52,483 nt of DNA from an uncultured Clostridia bacterium (lineage in GTDB: Bacteria; Bacillota; Clostridia; TANB77; CAG-465): contig CAKOYA010000007.1 of NCBI GenBank assembly GCA_934130325.1, positions 1 through 52,483 on the forward strand, given 5' to 3'. The notes beneath the pieces were generated by a model. The model saw only the letters and a list, made by a program, of their open reading frames with translations, was not told where the DNA came from and did not search any database. The translations under genes and the position numbers were made by a program. Positions 52,419-52,483 of this stretch are shown here, piece after piece (position 1 is the stretch's first letter; every line of letters starts with the position of its first letter).

Positions 52419-52483
52419 TGGCTCCTCCAGTTGGACTCGAACCAACGACCCTGCGGTTAACAGCCGCATGCTCTACCAACTGA
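52419..52483 (-). tRNA. tRNA-Asn (GTT), cut by the window edge
   Basis: The minus strand reads, from the window edge, the end of the D arm, an anticodon arm GCGGCTGTTAACCGC with anticodon GTT, a T arm with GTTCGAGTC, and an acceptor end TGGAGGAGCCA with encoded CCA. Only the first few 5' bases are outside the window. A terminator follows. Confidence 0.92.

Noticed and set aside
1..52483. CRISPR arrays, prophage modules, toxin-antitoxin pairs or biosynthetic clusters
   Set aside because: No regularly spaced repeats, phage structural genes, paired small toxin/antitoxin genes or synthase clusters were seen.

Overview
The window is about 52 kb of very AT-rich chromosome from a low-GC Bacillota, most probably an uncultured gut-type member of the Clostridia. 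The grounds are the gene families (MecA, ComEA, SepF, DivIVA, DacF, DUF5711, the FtsEX/M23 set, a split transketolase), strong AGGAGG-type ribosome binding sites and many sigma-A promoters with 17-bp spacers. Most genes lie on the minus strand. The taxon is inferred from gene content; no 16S rRNA is present.

Layout from left to right. Positions 1-330 hold the 3' half of an initiator tRNA (fMet) with its own terminator, which looks like a leftover attachment site. Then come a small multi-drug export family protein, the rpsF-ssb-rpsR operon and mecA (+). From 2.9 to 7.4 kb a minus-strand operon encodes parts of a Tad/Flp-type pilus (TadC-like, Flp-like pilin, CpaB/SAF, a TadZ-like fragment, a 539-aa unknown protein, two TadE-like pseudopilins) but no TadA motor ATPase. 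It is divergent from an HD-GYP protein whose receiver domain lacks the phospho-acceptor Asp. Two of these pilus genes appear to start at AUU and AUA codons.

Next are comEA, dacF (+), and rarA-DUF5711-cvpA-LCP. A 1104-aa surface protein (15.6-18.9 kb) joins a cohesin-like region, two membrane segments, a dockerin and an Asp-box propeller. The acpP / rnc - radical SAM - Alg14/Alg13-like glycosyltransferase pair - yitT (frameshifted) - split transketolase block follows, then flotillin (+). A decayed IS256-family element sits at 26.7-27.3 kb beside a truncated prepilin-like gene.

The str operon (rpsL-rpsG-fusA-tuf), a small XRE regulator, a transglutaminase-like protein, rpoB-rpoC, alr (+) and prfA fill 27.6-43.9 kb. 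A second accessory patch (44.0-46.2 kb) holds an ankyrin-repeat gene, a group II intron with an internally deleted reverse transcriptase, the end of an IS like the one at 26.7 kb, and a decayed ankyrin paralogue. The right end is a cell-division and envelope block (ruvA, ftsE, ftsX, an M23 hydrolase, sepF, divIVA), three small genes including a HAD-family phosphatase, and tRNA-Asn cut by the window edge.

The most unusual parts are the motor-less Tad-like locus with probable non-AUG starts, the membrane-hairpin cohesin/dockerin/propeller protein, and the ankyrin/intron/IS patch. All assignments rest on reading motifs by eye; no database search was possible.
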